The notes: generated by a model from the sequence alone, not told the origin. A stretch of DNA of 23,090 nt from Pseudomonadota bacterium (GCA_022360105.1 JAKSDL010000397.1:1-23090); one strand, 5' to 3'. Positions 14,455 through 22,860 are shown, counted from the first letter of the stretch. Numbers and translations: made by a program.

Positions 14455-15513
14455 CTACTTCCCTTTCACCATACCTGCCTCAATCATCTGCTGGAAGAAT
14501 TCAACAATAGATTCGGAAATGGGACGATAGTTGATTCCCAGCGTCTGTTTTCCCTTGGAATTATCGACCTGCCATTTATAACCAACATTCAGTTTTATCA
14601 TTTTTCTTTTTAGACCTATTGCAGGAGCTGCCAACCAAACTAAAAATTTGGGCAAGGTTTTTTTAGGGAAAGGAAAGGCATTCCCATATTTGGTTTGCAA
14701 TGCTTCGGATAGATCCAAAAAACTAATATTTTCTGCTGAAACGATGTGTCGACCTTCAGCCTCCGGTGTGAACCCGGCCTGGTAGTGGGCAAATGCAAGA
14801 TCCCTGACATCAACGGCACCGATATAGAACTCGGGGGCACCCGACTTCATACTGCCATCACCCAATTGGCGAACTATATTAAAACTTTCCGATGTAGCAT
14901 TGGGATTGATACCAGGCCCCAATACCAGGGAAGGATTAACAACCACCAGATCCCAGCGATCCTGTTTTTTATTGATTTCCCATGCTTTTTTCTCAGCTAC
15001 AGTTTTGGAATAGGAATAGGCCTGGTGGTCGACAGTGGAGGTGGTGTTCCACTGTTCTTCGGTGGCGATGCCATTGGGATAAGACTCACAATCCTTGGCA
15101 TCCCCGATGATTGCAGCACAACTGCTGGTTAAGACCACCCGTTTGACAGAATCGGTGGCATTTGCCGAATTCAATACATTCTCCGTTCCCTGTAGGGCTG
15201 GATCAACCAGGTCTCTTTGGGGATCCTTTACAGAACTGATAAAAGGTGACGCAGTGTGAAAAACAAGTTCGCACCCTTCCATAGCTTCGTTATATGAGCC
15301 TGGCTGCAACAGGTCGGCTTTAAAATACTTGATCGTTCCTTCCGATTTTTCTCCAATCGCATTCAAGTAGGTTAATTTTGTATTATCATTCGGATCTCTG
15401 ACAGGAGCGTGGACGGTTAATCCTTCCTGCAAAAGTTTCTCTACCAATCTTCCTGCCACATATCCTGTGGCACCTGTTACTAAAATCGGCTTGTTTCTAT
15501 CGATGGTTTTCAT
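14455..15513 (-). CDS. NAD(P)-dependent extended SDR, dihydroflavonol-4-reductase/aldehyde reductase-like
   Basis: 352 residues. The Rossmann nucleotide motif TGATGYVAG (13-21), a TSS triplet (129-131) and the catalytic Tyr166-x3-Lys170 (YSYSK) identify an extended short-chain dehydrogenase. The overall pattern (VFHTASPF, VLTSSCAAI, NPSLVLGPG) fits the dihydroflavonol reductase/aldehyde reductase/cinnamoyl-CoA reductase-like group. In bacteria these reduce aldehydes or ketones, and the substrate is not determinable here. A good ribosome site (AAGGAG) precedes ATG 15513. It is divergent from a TetR gene and has a promoter whose -35 box lies inside an inverted repeat, so it is probably repressed by that regulator. 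Confidence 0.9.
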   Translation of the reverse strand: MKTIDRNKPILVTGATGYVAGRLVEKLLQEGLTVHAPVRDPNDNTKLTYLNAIGEKSEGTIKYFKADLLQPGSYNEAMEGCELVFHTASPFISSVKDPQRDLVDPALQGTENVLNSANATDSVKRVVLTSSCAAIIGDAKDCESYPNGIATEEQWNTTSTVDHQAYSYSKTVAEKKAWEINKKQDRWDLVVVNPSLVLGPGINPNATSESFNIVRQLGDGSMKSGAPEFYIGAVDVRDLAFAHYQAGFTPEAEGRHIVSAENISFLDLSEALQTKYGNAFPFPKKTLPKFLVWLAAPAIGLKRKMIKLNVGYKWQVDNSKGKQTLGINYRPISESIVEFFQQMIEAGMVKGK

Positions 15514-15575
15514 GTTCTTCTCCTTGCTTTTTGGGCGTAAAAACAGTTTTGATAAAATAAGTAAACGATGATTAT

Positions 15576-15604
15576 ATATTAAGAGAACACTGTTTATTTG
15601 TCAA
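15576..15604 (-). promoter_or_regulatory. Promoter of the SDR gene
   Basis: On the minus strand, a perfect TTGACA (15604-15599), a 17-bp spacer and TAATAT (15581-15576). The leader to ATG 15513 is about 55 nt. Confidence 0.6.
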
Positions 15605-15616
15605 ATGTCAAATAAA
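15593..15616. promoter_or_regulatory. Inverted repeat over the SDR -35 box, candidate TetR operator
   Basis: TTTATTTG (15593-15600) and CAAATAAA (15609-15616) are perfect 8-bp arms around an 8-nt spacer, with an inner ATTTGTCAAAT. The -35 hexamer of the SDR promoter lies within it, so a bound repressor would block RNA polymerase. The flanking divergent TetR gene is the obvious candidate. The assignment rests on position and symmetry only. Confidence 0.45.
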
Positions 15617-15685
15617 TAATATTGTATCTATTTAAAATAAAAGATATTTTATAAAATGCAAATAATCGATTAACCGGAATCCTGA

Positions 15686-15694
15686 TGGTATAAT
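15686..15694 (+). promoter_or_regulatory. Extended -10 promoter of the tetR gene
   Basis: TGGTATAAT: a perfect TATAAT (15689-15694) with the extended TG one base upstream, giving a leader of about 50 nt to ATG 15753. An overlapping alternative is TTGACA (15695-15700) with TATTAA 18 bp further on (15719-15724). Confidence 0.55.
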
Positions 15695-15752
15695 TTGACA
15701 CAAAGACAAAAACATGACTATTAAATAAACATAAATAACTTAATGAGGAACC

Positions 15753-16400
15753 ATGACCTGGCAACGAGCACGTAACAAAGATCAAATAGAACAACGAAAA
15801 CAATCGTTAATGGAAGCTGCTTCAAGGCTGATGGATGAAGTGGGATTTGAAAAAGTAAGCCTGCGATCGATTTCAAAAGAAGTAGGAATCACAACAGCCG
15901 GAACTTACAGGTATTTTGAAAGCAAGGAAGCCATTTACCTGGAGTTGCTGACCGAAGATTTAACAGAATGGGTAAATTCCCTTGAAAAGCAACTAGCTGG
16001 ATATGCTGATTCCGGGGATGTTGAATCGGTTGCGGCAATTCTGGCCAAAAGCGTTAAAGAAAGACCCAGAATGGCTGTCTTACTTTCCATCTTAACCAGC
16101 ATCCTGGAGAAAAATTTAACACTGGAAACCCTGGCTGGATACAAGCGTCAATTCATGGAGTTATGGTTGCGACTTGGCAATTCCATTCATGTGATCTTTC
16201 CCCCTTTAACCATGGAGCATGTCCGAAGTTTTTTATACCAGGTCATCATAACCATGAACGGCCTCTGGCCCATTGCTCATCCTTCGGACATCGTCCGGGA
16301 AATTCATAAACAGCCGGAATTTGCCCCACTGGAACTGGATTTTGAGACGGAATTGCAAAAATATATCTGTGTTATTCTGAAGGGATTAACAACAGCTTAA
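15753..16400 (+). CDS. TetR/AcrR-family transcriptional regulator
   Basis: 215 residues. The N-terminal helix-turn-helix (about 20-60: SLMEAASRLMDEVGFEKVSLRSISKEVG, then TYRYFESKEAIYLELL) is standard for TetR regulators. The C-terminal ligand-binding part is all-helical and does not identify a ligand. TetR proteins usually repress a neighbouring divergent gene until a small molecule binds. Here that gene is the SDR, whose -35 box lies in an inverted repeat. The ribosome site TGAGGAACC precedes ATG 15753. The inducer might be the SDR substrate or a related aldehyde, which is inference only. Confidence 0.92.
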   Translation: MTWQRARNKDQIEQRKQSLMEAASRLMDEVGFEKVSLRSISKEVGITTAGTYRYFESKEAIYLELLTEDLTEWVNSLEKQLAGYADSGDVESVAAILAKSVKERPRMAVLLSILTSILEKNLTLETLAGYKRQFMELWLRLGNSIHVIFPPLTMEHVRSFLYQVIITMNGLWPIAHPSDIVREIHKQPEFAPLELDFETELQKYICVILKGLTTA

Positions 16401-16493
16401 TAGTCGCTGATTGAAAAAAGGAAAGTGTGGAAACCACGCAATAAATTCGGGAGGGCACTCAGGAATTGGTTTTAGGATAGGAAAAGGTGGGTA

Positions 16494-16520
16494 GAAGGTT
16501 TGGCAAGTCGCCAAACCTTC
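16494..16520. terminator. Hairpin between tetR and proX, probable bidirectional terminator
   Basis: A perfect 11-bp stem (GAAGGTTTGGC at 16494-16504, GCCAAACCTTC at 16510-16520) with a 5-nt loop, 7 bp beyond the proX stop and about 95 bp after the tetR stop. Neither strand has a clear T-run after the stem, so termination strength is uncertain. Confidence 0.5.
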
Positions 16521-16527
16521 AAGAATA

Positions 16528-17550
16528 TTACTCAGCAGCTGTTCTGGCCAGTTCCAGCCAGTCATTCCACTGTTTTTTGTTTTTGGCGATCCATTGATCA
16601 ACATGTCGATTAATATCGGCCTGTGACTTTTCGCCGTCTTTCATTTTGGTGTTTTGCTCGTTGATATCACTCAGAGGTAACTTAAATGCAGCAAAAAACG
16701 CCTTTAATTCCGGATTCTTGTCCATAAATTTCTTGTTAGCCACGATATTGATATCACTAACAACGAATCCCATTTTGGTTGGACTGGAAACAGCCCCTTC
16801 CAATCCGGTAACTGTCATAAAATCCTTACCAGCTTCCTGGCTTGGTTTTGGTAAAATCTTTGGCACGTTGATCCAGACAACATCTTTTCCGGGAACCAGC
16901 TTGAAAAGAGTCCAGTTAGGCGCCCAAGTGTAATAGAAAACCGGCTTGCCTTTTTTATGTTTGGCTAGAGCTTCTGCCATACTGGCCGCATAGGCTGCTT
17001 TGATCGGGTTAATATGTGGAGCCATGTCGTACACTTTAAAATGATGAGTGATCACACCTTCACATCCCCAACCCGGAGGGCAGGCTACCAAATCAGCTTT
17101 GCCGTCACCATCGGTGTCAAAGGCTTTCTTAACCTCAGGTCGTTTAAAATCTTCAATCGACTTAATATTAAATTTTTCAGCATATTTCTTTGAAACCAGG
17201 TATCCCTGCAAACCGCCGGCAGGAATTACAGTACCATAGATCCCCGCCTTTTTTTTGAAGTTTTTAGGTGTCTGCGCCCAATGCATGGGAAACCAACCGT
17301 TTACCCAATAATCCACATCACCCAAGGTTACTGTCTTGTAAAAAAGTGAATTCTGCAATTCTTTGGTGGGCTTGACTTTGTAGCCGAGAGTCTCAAGTGC
17401 CCTGCGCATCAGTGCTTCCTGGAAATACCCGGTATCCCAGGTTGCCCTGGCCGGACTGACTGTTTTGCCTTTACCAGGCATTTCATTATATGCAAACGCT
17501 GGTAGTGACATGAAAATCGACAATATTAAACAAACGAGTAAACGTTTCAT
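16528..17550 (-). CDS. proX: Glycine betaine/proline betaine ABC transporter, periplasmic binding protein
   Basis: 340 residues from ATG 17550, which has AGGAGAAACC just upstream and yields a clean signal peptide ending AFA (20). A longer frame reaching 17637 lacks both. Trp86, Trp161 and Trp209 are separated by 75 and 48 residues, the same spacing as Trp65, Trp140 and Trp188 that form the betaine cage in mature E. coli ProX. The DTDGDGKADL (145-154) and PPGWGCEG (158-165) segments are also ProX-like. It should capture glycine betaine or proline betaine in the periplasm and deliver it to ProW. It is the last gene of the proVWX operon. Confidence 0.93.
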   Translation of the reverse strand: MKRLLVCLILSIFMSLPAFAYNEMPGKGKTVSPARATWDTGYFQEALMRRALETLGYKVKPTKELQNSLFYKTVTLGDVDYWVNGWFPMHWAQTPKNFKKKAGIYGTVIPAGGLQGYLVSKKYAEKFNIKSIEDFKRPEVKKAFDTDGDGKADLVACPPGWGCEGVITHHFKVYDMAPHINPIKAAYAASMAEALAKHKKGKPVFYYTWAPNWTLFKLVPGKDVVWINVPKILPKPSQEAGKDFMTVTGLEGAVSSPTKMGFVVSDINIVANKKFMDKNPELKAFFAAFKLPLSDINEQNTKMKDGEKSQADINRHVDQWIAKNKKQWNDWLELARTAAE

Positions 17551-17633
17551 GGTTTCTCCTTTTTGAATTAAAATATTGGACAGACGTTTGGTAAAAGCAA
17601 AGCCGTCCCCTAAAAAAAACCGAATATGATGGG

Positions 17634-18473
17634 TCATTTGCTGACCATTCCCTGGGTGATTCTATCTAAAACCATTGCCAGTAAAACGATGCCGATACCA
17701 CCTATCGTAGCCAGGCCAATATCCAGGTTGTTCAGTCCCTGGAAAACCGGCATTCCAAGTCCTCCGGCACCGATCAGAGCAGCAATCACGACCATGGAAA
17801 TAGCCATCATTATGGTCTGATTGAGTCCCGCCATGATAGAGGGCCAGGCCTGGGGAATTTGAACCTTTAACAGGACTTGCAGCGACGTGGCGCCAAACGC
17901 TTCTCCGGCTTCAACCAATTCAGGATGCACCTGCCTGATTCCCAGGTTGGTTAAACGGACAATTGGAGGCATCGCAAAGACAATTGTTGCTATTACCCCG
18001 GATACAGTCCCGATACTAAACAGCATCACAACGGGAATCAGATATACAAAAGCAGGAGTCGTCTGCATGGTGTCCAGCAAAGGACGTAACACTGCTTCGA
18101 ATCGGTCACTGCGGGCTGAAAAAATACCCAAGGGAACACCAAAAATCGTGCAAAAAATGACCGCAACCACCACCATAGATAGAGTCGTCATGGTTTCTCC
18201 CCAAAGACCAAGGAGTCCTACCAACAAAAGTGTAAAAATCGAAAAAACTGTGGTTATTTTTCCGGCATATTTCCATGTTAGGATTGCAAAGACAGCAATT
18301 ATCACCCATGGATTGATGGCATTAAGCGCCCAATCTATTCCCCCCAGTGAAGCTTCGATAGGAATTTTTATAATCTGGAAAAACTCCCTGTAGTTTTCGA
18401 CTAACCAGTCAACTCCGGTTTGAATCCACTGATCCATCGGAATGACTTTTTCCTCAAACGTGTACCAACTCAT
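17634..18473 (-). CDS. proW: Glycine betaine/proline betaine ABC transporter, permease
   Basis: 279 residues from ATG 18473, four bases after the proV stop, the tight spacing expected in this operon. A longer in-frame reading would overlap proV and adds no plausible sequence. After an N-terminal tail it has several membrane segments and the binding-protein-dependent permease EAA loop (EAGEAFGATSLQVLLKVQIP), which docks on the ATPase. It is shorter than E. coli ProW (354 residues), mainly in the N-terminal tail. Function: the inner-membrane channel for osmoprotectant uptake, working with ProV and ProX. Confidence 0.92.
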   Translation of the reverse strand: MSWYTFEEKVIPMDQWIQTGVDWLVENYREFFQIIKIPIEASLGGIDWALNAINPWVIIAVFAILTWKYAGKITTVFSIFTLLLVGLLGLWGETMTTLSMVVVAVIFCTIFGVPLGIFSARSDRFEAVLRPLLDTMQTTPAFVYLIPVVMLFSIGTVSGVIATIVFAMPPIVRLTNLGIRQVHPELVEAGEAFGATSLQVLLKVQIPQAWPSIMAGLNQTIMMAISMVVIAALIGAGGLGMPVFQGLNNLDIGLATIGGIGIVLLAMVLDRITQGMVSK

Positions 18474-18477
18474 GTAT

Positions 18478-19689
18478 TTAGTCCGTTGTGTTTTTTTGTA
18501 AGGTTTGCAGAAAGACATTCTTGGAAATGACGCCAATGTACTCCTGCTTTTTGTTTAGTACAGGGATCGGCCATGGTCTTGATGTCACTTCTTCCAGGAT
18601 TTCCTGCATGGAATCATCTGAGTATACCGGTTTGACTTCAGGCAAATACGCATCGTTGTAATCGAGGTTTTTGCTGCCGTTCGCGTTGATCATATCTTTA
18701 AGAGAATCGGTGCTCACAATACCCAGAAAACGTTTGGAAGCATCAAGCACGTATCCGTATTCCCTGTCGTGGCTGATTAAGCGCGATAAGGCGGCGCGGG
18801 GGCCTTTGCCCGGATGTTTGATGACTGTTGTCTGGGTTTCCCTGGCAATATCGCCTGCAGCGAGGATACCGGTAGGATCGACCCCTCTGAAAAACGCCTG
18901 AACATAATCATTGGCAGGATTCTGCAGAATTTCATCCGGCGTGCCTACTTGAACAATGCTACCCCCTTCCATGATGGCAATCCGATCACCAATCCTCATT
19001 GCTTCATCCAGATCATGAGAGATGAATACGATGGTTCGCTGGTGTTTTTCCTGCAGACTCAACAATTGATCCTGCATCTCTGTCCGAATCAATGGATCCA
19101 ATGCTGAAAAAGCTTCATCCATAAGCAGGATTTCAGGGTCAACGGCCAAAGCCCTGGCCAGACCCACTCTCTGCTGCATACCACCGGAAAGCTCGTCCGG
19201 GGTGCAGTCTGCATATGTTTCCAATCCGACTTGTTCCAGGGCTTCCATCGCTCTTTTGAGGCGTTTTTCTTTATCGACCTTTGCCAGAGCCAACCCGAAA
19301 GCCGCGTTATCTATGACGCTTAGATGAGGCATCAAGGCGAAGGATTGAAAAACCATGCTCATCTGTTTTCTTCTAATTTCAGTCAAGCCATTGTTGTCCA
19401 GTTTGCTGATATCCTGGCCGTTCACGAACACTGAACCGGAGGTGATCTCAATCAGTCGATTCAGCATGCGAACCAGGGTAGATTTGCCGGAGCCTGAAAG
19501 CCCCATGACGACAAAAATTTCACCTGAATTTACTGTGAAATTGGCATTTTTTACTCCAACTGTCAGACCTGTTTTTTCAAAAATTTCATCTTTTTCCAGG
19601 CCCTGATCTAACAGCTTCATGGCTCTTTGCGGGTTCGTACCGAATATCTTATAAAGATTCTCAACCCTGATTTTTTCTATTGTGCTCAT
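18478..19689 (-). CDS. proV: Glycine betaine/proline betaine ABC transporter, ATP-binding protein with CBS domains
   Basis: 403 residues. It has a Walker [10 protein letters not shown] (63-71), a signature LSGGMQQR (167-174), Walker [10 protein letters not shown] (187-195) and the switch His225. The N-terminal extension ([17 protein letters not shown]) is specific to ProV/OpuAA ATPases. Residues about 281-400 form a tandem CBS module, which in OpuA-type transporters senses ionic strength and gates transport, so osmotic control at the protein level is expected. It is the first gene of proVWX, with an unusually long leader (about 230 nt) if the promoter near 19928-19974 is correct. Confidence 0.94.
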   Translation of the reverse strand: MSTIEKIRVENLYKIFGTNPQRAMKLLDQGLEKDEIFEKTGLTVGVKNANFTVNSGEIFVVMGLSGSGKSTLVRMLNRLIEITSGSVFVNGQDISKLDNNGLTEIRRKQMSMVFQSFALMPHLSVIDNAAFGLALAKVDKEKRLKRAMEALEQVGLETYADCTPDELSGGMQQRVGLARALAVDPEILLMDEAFSALDPLIRTEMQDQLLSLQEKHQRTIVFISHDLDEAMRIGDRIAIMEGGSIVQVGTPDEILQNPANDYVQAFFRGVDPTGILAAGDIARETQTTVIKHPGKGPRAALSRLISHDREYGYVLDASKRFLGIVSTDSLKDMINANGSKNLDYNDAYLPEVKPVYSDDSMQEILEEVTSRPWPIPVLNKKQEYIGVISKNVFLQTLQKNTTD

Positions 19690-19927
19690 GGTAAATTTTT
19701 AAACAATGTATGTTTTGAATTGCACTTTTGAGAGTACGAGAAGAATTAGATATGAAGGGCTTTAAGGAATGGTTATTATCTGAAATCATTAGTGCTTTCC
19801 CGATCCGATGTTTTTTCGTTGAACAGCTTTTTTGCGCTATGAAGTTCGATTTGTGAATAGAACGGGACAATGATAGTTGACGCAAGATGATTAAAAGATT
19901 CTCATTGCAATATTTCCGATTAATATC

Positions 19928-19974
19928 ATTTTATCTCAAATTATTCTTTTAGCAAGAATCTAAACCTGTGTCAA
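19928..19974 (-). promoter_or_regulatory. Candidate proV promoters
   Basis: On the minus strand two overlapping candidates are visible: TTGACA (19974-19969) with TAAAAG 17 bp on (19951-19946), and TTGCTA (19955-19950) with TAAAAT 16 bp on (19933-19928). Either leaves a leader of more than 220 nt before ATG 19689, in which no riboswitch pattern was recognised. Confidence 0.4.
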
Positions 19975-20109
19975 TGTGGACGCTAAGATCCTGCTTTTAC
20001 GAAATCTATTGATTTCGGGATATTAGCCCCATGGGTTAGTTGGCGGATGAGGCAGGGAATATCACAATGACCTGTGGATATTCATTTTGTCGTTAGAATG
20101 TCTGGATTT

Positions 20110-20139
20110 TTGAAGTTTACTTTAATTGCATTTTATTAT
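20110..20139 (+). promoter_or_regulatory. Promoter of the marR gene
   Basis: TTGAAG (20110-20115), an 18-bp spacer and TATTAT (20134-20139). The transcript would start near 20146 and leave about 46 nt to ATG 20192. This also argues against the in-frame TTG at 20126 as a start, because that codon would lie inside the promoter. Confidence 0.5.
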
Positions 20140-20191
20140 ATTTCTTCGAACTGAACGATCAAACAATCACACCTTACTTTCTCAATACATA

Positions 20192-20728
20192 ATGGCTTCA
20201 AAAACCACGGAACAATTAAACGAAACGTTTAACGGCAACAGCAATATCCGTCACGATTTACAAATTCTTCAATCCCTGCGCCGCATCATCAGGGCTGTTG
20301 ACATACATTCCAGGCAATTAAAGCAGAAGTTTAACATCACGGCTCCCCAATTGGTTTGCCTCCTGGCGATTGTTGAAAATGAGGTATTGACCGTGGCTAC
20401 CCTTGCCAAGGAGATTCATTTGAGTTCAAGTACCGTGGTTGGGATATTGGACCGATTAGAAGAAAAAGGTTTGGTCGAAAGAAATCGAGATAAAAAAGAT
20501 CGAAGGGTTGTAAAGGTCACGGCAACCGATGAAGGCAAAAGTTTTGCCAGCTCTTCCCCATCCCCTCTGCAAGACAAACTAGGTAATTCACTTATCCAAC
20601 TATCCGTTTTGGAACAGTCGACTATCGCGCTTTCTTTGAAAAGAATCGTGGAACTGATGGAAGCAGAAGAGATCGATGCGGCTCCCATCCTACAAACAGG
20701 TGGTATTGAGGATTCTGCGGATAAATAG
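20192..20728 (+). CDS. MarR-family regulator, EctR/CosR-like
   Basis: 178 residues from ATG 20192. A winged-helix MarR domain spans about 45-115 (TAPQLVCLLAI, TVATLAKEIHLSSSTVVGILDRLEEKGLVER, then the wing KKDRRVVKVT). The lead-in LRRIIRAVDIHSRQLKQKF is strikingly like that of EctR1 and CosR, MarR regulators that repress ectoine synthesis and betaine uptake genes at low salinity. Together with its position divergent from proVWX, this suggests an osmotic repressor of that operon, possibly of itself as well. The likeness is judged by eye from memory. No strong ribosome site precedes the ATG. Confidence 0.88.
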   Translation: MASKTTEQLNETFNGNSNIRHDLQILQSLRRIIRAVDIHSRQLKQKFNITAPQLVCLLAIVENEVLTVATLAKEIHLSSSTVVGILDRLEEKGLVERNRDKKDRRVVKVTATDEGKSFASSSPSPLQDKLGNSLIQLSVLEQSTIALSLKRIVELMEAEEIDAAPILQTGGIEDSADK

Positions 20729-20781
20729 ACAGGTTTTTTTTGTTAAAGATTAAATTCATTTCGACTCAAATTATTACACTT

Positions 20782-21384
20782 CTATTTTCCATTTACCTCC
20801 TCTTCCAGCAACCTTAGGATCCCACTGTTTAACTCCTCAGTAACATCAGTAAAACCAGTAATATACATACTCTTCATAATGCTCTTTCTGGCAATATCAT
20901 AAGGGGAGTAGTGGCAAATGCTGGTAGGAATATCGGTCATTGGCTCAAAAACGGAAGCCTTGCATTTTTCTACATCATTGCTGGTGTAACCTCTGCAGGA
21001 AAGGGGTTTGACTGCGTGGATGGCGCACAGGTCGTCTTGTAAAAAAGCACAGTAGACCTGGGTTCTTTCACTAACCGATGTTGCCTGATTGCATTGCTCA
21101 CCATGTGCATGCAATCTCTGCATGATGTGTCCCAATTCAGTTCTGGAATACTTGTCAGTGATGTGTTCGAATATGATATAAAGCTCGGGCATAGTGGGTT
21201 TAACCACCTTTCCGCAGCAATAATAACAACCTTTCCGGCAATCGATCTTCGCCTTTGGTTTGTCTTGATCGTTTAGCTGGTCTAGTAATGCTTCTTTAGC
21301 ATCATCAATTAGTGTATACACCTGCTTAACCTCGTCCAGAAAATCAGGTTTAAAAGCTCGGCTGTTTTTTAGCAGGCTGGTCAC
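20782..21384 (-). CDS. YkgJ-family cysteine cluster protein
   Basis: 200 residues from a GTG at 21384. The diagnostic motif is DCRKGCYYCC (Cys49-x3-Cys53-x2-Cys56-Cys57), followed by Cys112, Cys120, Cys130 (CAIHAVKPLSCRGY), Cys141 and Cys157. These are the YkgJ/UPF0153 cysteines thought to bind zinc or an Fe-S centre. The family function is unknown. The frame stays open for 47 further codons upstream of the GTG, to a TGA at 21526-21528. That stretch (including ENIVETLEKTLLPKIFQRV) reads like real protein, yet it contains no ATG, GTG or TTG. The GTG has no clear ribosome site, so the true 5' end is uncertain. The gene converges with marR. Confidence 0.85.
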   Translation of the reverse strand: MTSLLKNSRAFKPDFLDEVKQVYTLIDDAKEALLDQLNDQDKPKAKIDCRKGCYYCCGKVVKPTMPELYIIFEHITDKYSRTELGHIMQRLHAHGEQCNQATSVSERTQVYCAFLQDDLCAIHAVKPLSCRGYTSNDVEKCKASVFEPMTDIPTSICHYSPYDIARKSIMKSMYITGFTDVTEELNSGILRLLEEEVNGK

Positions 21385-21909
21385 TACACGTTGAAAAATT
21401 TTTGGTAGAAGAGTTTTCTCCAGTGTTTCAACGATGTTTTCAAACGTCTTACCATTCGGATTCTTTTGCTGTGAATAGATGGTTCGTACCTGAATGCAGT
21501 GTTGGCTGAAACTGTCCGTCCTGTTTCAGAAAGGACAGAAGGATTCAGATAAATTTGTTTTAATTACTATTCTAATCATTCGAACTAAAGTTGTATAGCT
21601 TTGATCAAAGCGCTTTTGGTTGGTTTGCAAAGCCCGATGTAGATAGATGCAGAGAATCGTTCGAATAAAACTCTTGTTAAAATAATTTGAGATAGGATGG
21701 ATTAGCCGGTTTAGTAACAGTTTAAATACATCAGTGGCAATCCCGGCATGCTTTTGTGGAAAAATCTCAGTATAAGTAGCGGTGAATCCAAGGCGATTCG
21801 CTGCGGACAATGGTTGTGACAGAGATAGGATAATGAACGAAGGAGACAATCTGTATCCCTGAAAGCTCAGATGTGCTTGCAGGGATCAATAATCGATACA
21901 ATGTGCTTA
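21385..21909. other. Intergenic region between the YkgJ and ChoX-like genes
   Basis: 525 bp. Nearest the YkgJ gene it holds an in-frame upstream extension of that gene, closed by a TGA at 21526-21528. CTGAAAC (21506-21512) and GTTTCAG (21523-21529) form a 7-bp inverted repeat over that stop. Beyond it, a 107-codon minus-strand frame (21526-21849) shares the same reading frame but has no recognisable domain or convincing ribosome site. I see no certain gene here, and it may be a decayed one. Confidence 0.45.
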
Positions 21910-22860
21910 TTAGAATTGAGTTGATTTCAGGTATACATCAATGACCGGCAGAGCTGGTTTTCCATCTGCTGTTTTCACACCTTCGAACCAGTTGCTGTAT
22001 ACTTCCGGATGTGCTTTAATCCATTGCATTCCGGCTGCTTTATGTTTGGTGTTTTTGTCTTTAAACATTTCCAGCATCGATTCATTCATCATGTTGATGG
22101 GAAAATAGAGATTATTGAAAAATTTGGCCAGGTTTGGATGGTCGGAAACGAATCCTTTTCTGAGGTTCGTGTAGACGGTGGCCGTTCCGTTATTTTCCCC
22201 AAAGGTATCCGCGGTGCTGCCATCAAGATACTTCATGTCGTAGCGAACGTTCATGGAATGGGGAGCCCAGCCAAGAAAAACGATCCATTTGTTTTCTTTG
22301 ATGTAGTTTCCCACCTGCAATAACATGGTGGCCTCGCTGGAAGGAATCAGCTTGAATTTGCCCAGGCCATGAAGATCACTGTTGATCATCGATTGAATGA
22401 TTTTATTCCCGTCATTTCCAGCTTCAATGCCGTAGATTTTCCAATCAAGTTTATCTCCATATTTGACGAGATCCTTAAAATCCTTCAGTCCGGCATCAAC
22501 AACATAGGCAGGGGCAGCCAGGGTATACTTGGCTCCAGGCATATTGGCCTTGTATTTAAGCACCGTTCCTTTTTTAAAAAACTTGCCGGCAATGCTCTCC
22601 ATGGATGGCATCCAATTTCCTAAAAATACATCCACTTCGCCCTGTGAAAGGGCTAGGTAGGTGATCGGGACTGCCATCATTTTTTCTTCGCTGTCATAAC
22701 CAATGGCTTTGAGAAGCTGCATGGTGCATTTGGTTTTAATGGTGACACCTGTCCAACCGACGTTGGCAAATTTAATCTTCTGATCGGCTATTGCCTGGTT
22801 TCCCGTCATTACTGCAAACAGGATACTCAATGTGATAAAACCTTTGATTATCTTGTTCAT
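21910..22860 (-). CDS. Choline/betaine-type ABC transporter substrate-binding protein, ChoX-like
   Basis: 316 residues with a signal peptide (cleavage after AIA near 25) and a strong ribosome site (AACAGGAGG). It matches the OpuAC/ChoX group. Trp36, Trp83, Tyr112, Asn149 and Trp198 fall exactly seven positions before the choline-binding residues Trp43, Trp90, Tyr119, Asn156 and Trp205 of Sinorhizobium meliloti ChoX (positions recalled from the literature). The exception is ChoX Asp45, which is Gly38 here. The aromatic cage for a trimethylammonium group is therefore intact, but the pocket near the choline hydroxyl is altered, so the ligand may be choline or another quaternary amine. No permease or ATPase gene follows it downstream. 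One could lie beyond the right edge, or it may share a transporter. Confidence 0.9.
   Translation of the reverse strand: MNKIIKGFITLSILFAVMTGNQAIADQKIKFANVGWTGVTIKTKCTMQLLKAIGYDSEEKMMAVPITYLALSQGEVDVFLGNWMPSMESIAGKFFKKGTVLKYKANMPGAKYTLAAPAYVVDAGLKDFKDLVKYGDKLDWKIYGIEAGNDGNKIIQSMINSDLHGLGKFKLIPSSEATMLLQVGNYIKENKWIVFLGWAPHSMNVRYDMKYLDGSTADTFGENNGTATVYTNLRKGFVSDHPNLAKFFNNLYFPINMMNESMLEMFKDKNTKHKAAGMQWIKAHPEVYSNWFEGVKTADGKPALPVIDVYLKSTQF

Larger units (their letters stand above)
19690..20191. other. Long divergent intergenic region, proVWX / marR
   Basis: 502 bp without a credible gene. It holds the candidate proV promoters, the marR promoter at 20110-20139, and a 7-bp inverted repeat GAATATC (20057-20063) / GATATTC (20077-20083) with a 13-nt spacer. 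The repeat lies between the two promoters and could be the MarR regulator's site. Its length suggests combined osmotic control of the transporter. Confidence 0.4.

Noticed and set aside
17887..18393. 168-codon plus-strand frame opposite proW
   Set aside because: Antisense to a permease gene with clear EAA motif; the low-complexity Thr/Ile/Pro content is typical of a shadow frame.
19661..19885. 74-codon minus-strand frame before proV
   Set aside because: It starts at a TTG without a ribosome site, overlaps the proV start and has no domain-like sequence.
19690..19927. Possible riboswitch in the long proV leader
   Set aside because: No conserved riboswitch core or terminator-like switch was recognised in the roughly 230-nt leader.
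21526..21849. 107-codon minus-strand frame as a gene, or as part of a selenoprotein with the YkgJ gene
   Set aside because: It has no domain, few cysteines and no ribosome site. The hairpin overlaps the TGA instead of following it as a bacterial SECIS would. Kept only as a question about the YkgJ 5' end.
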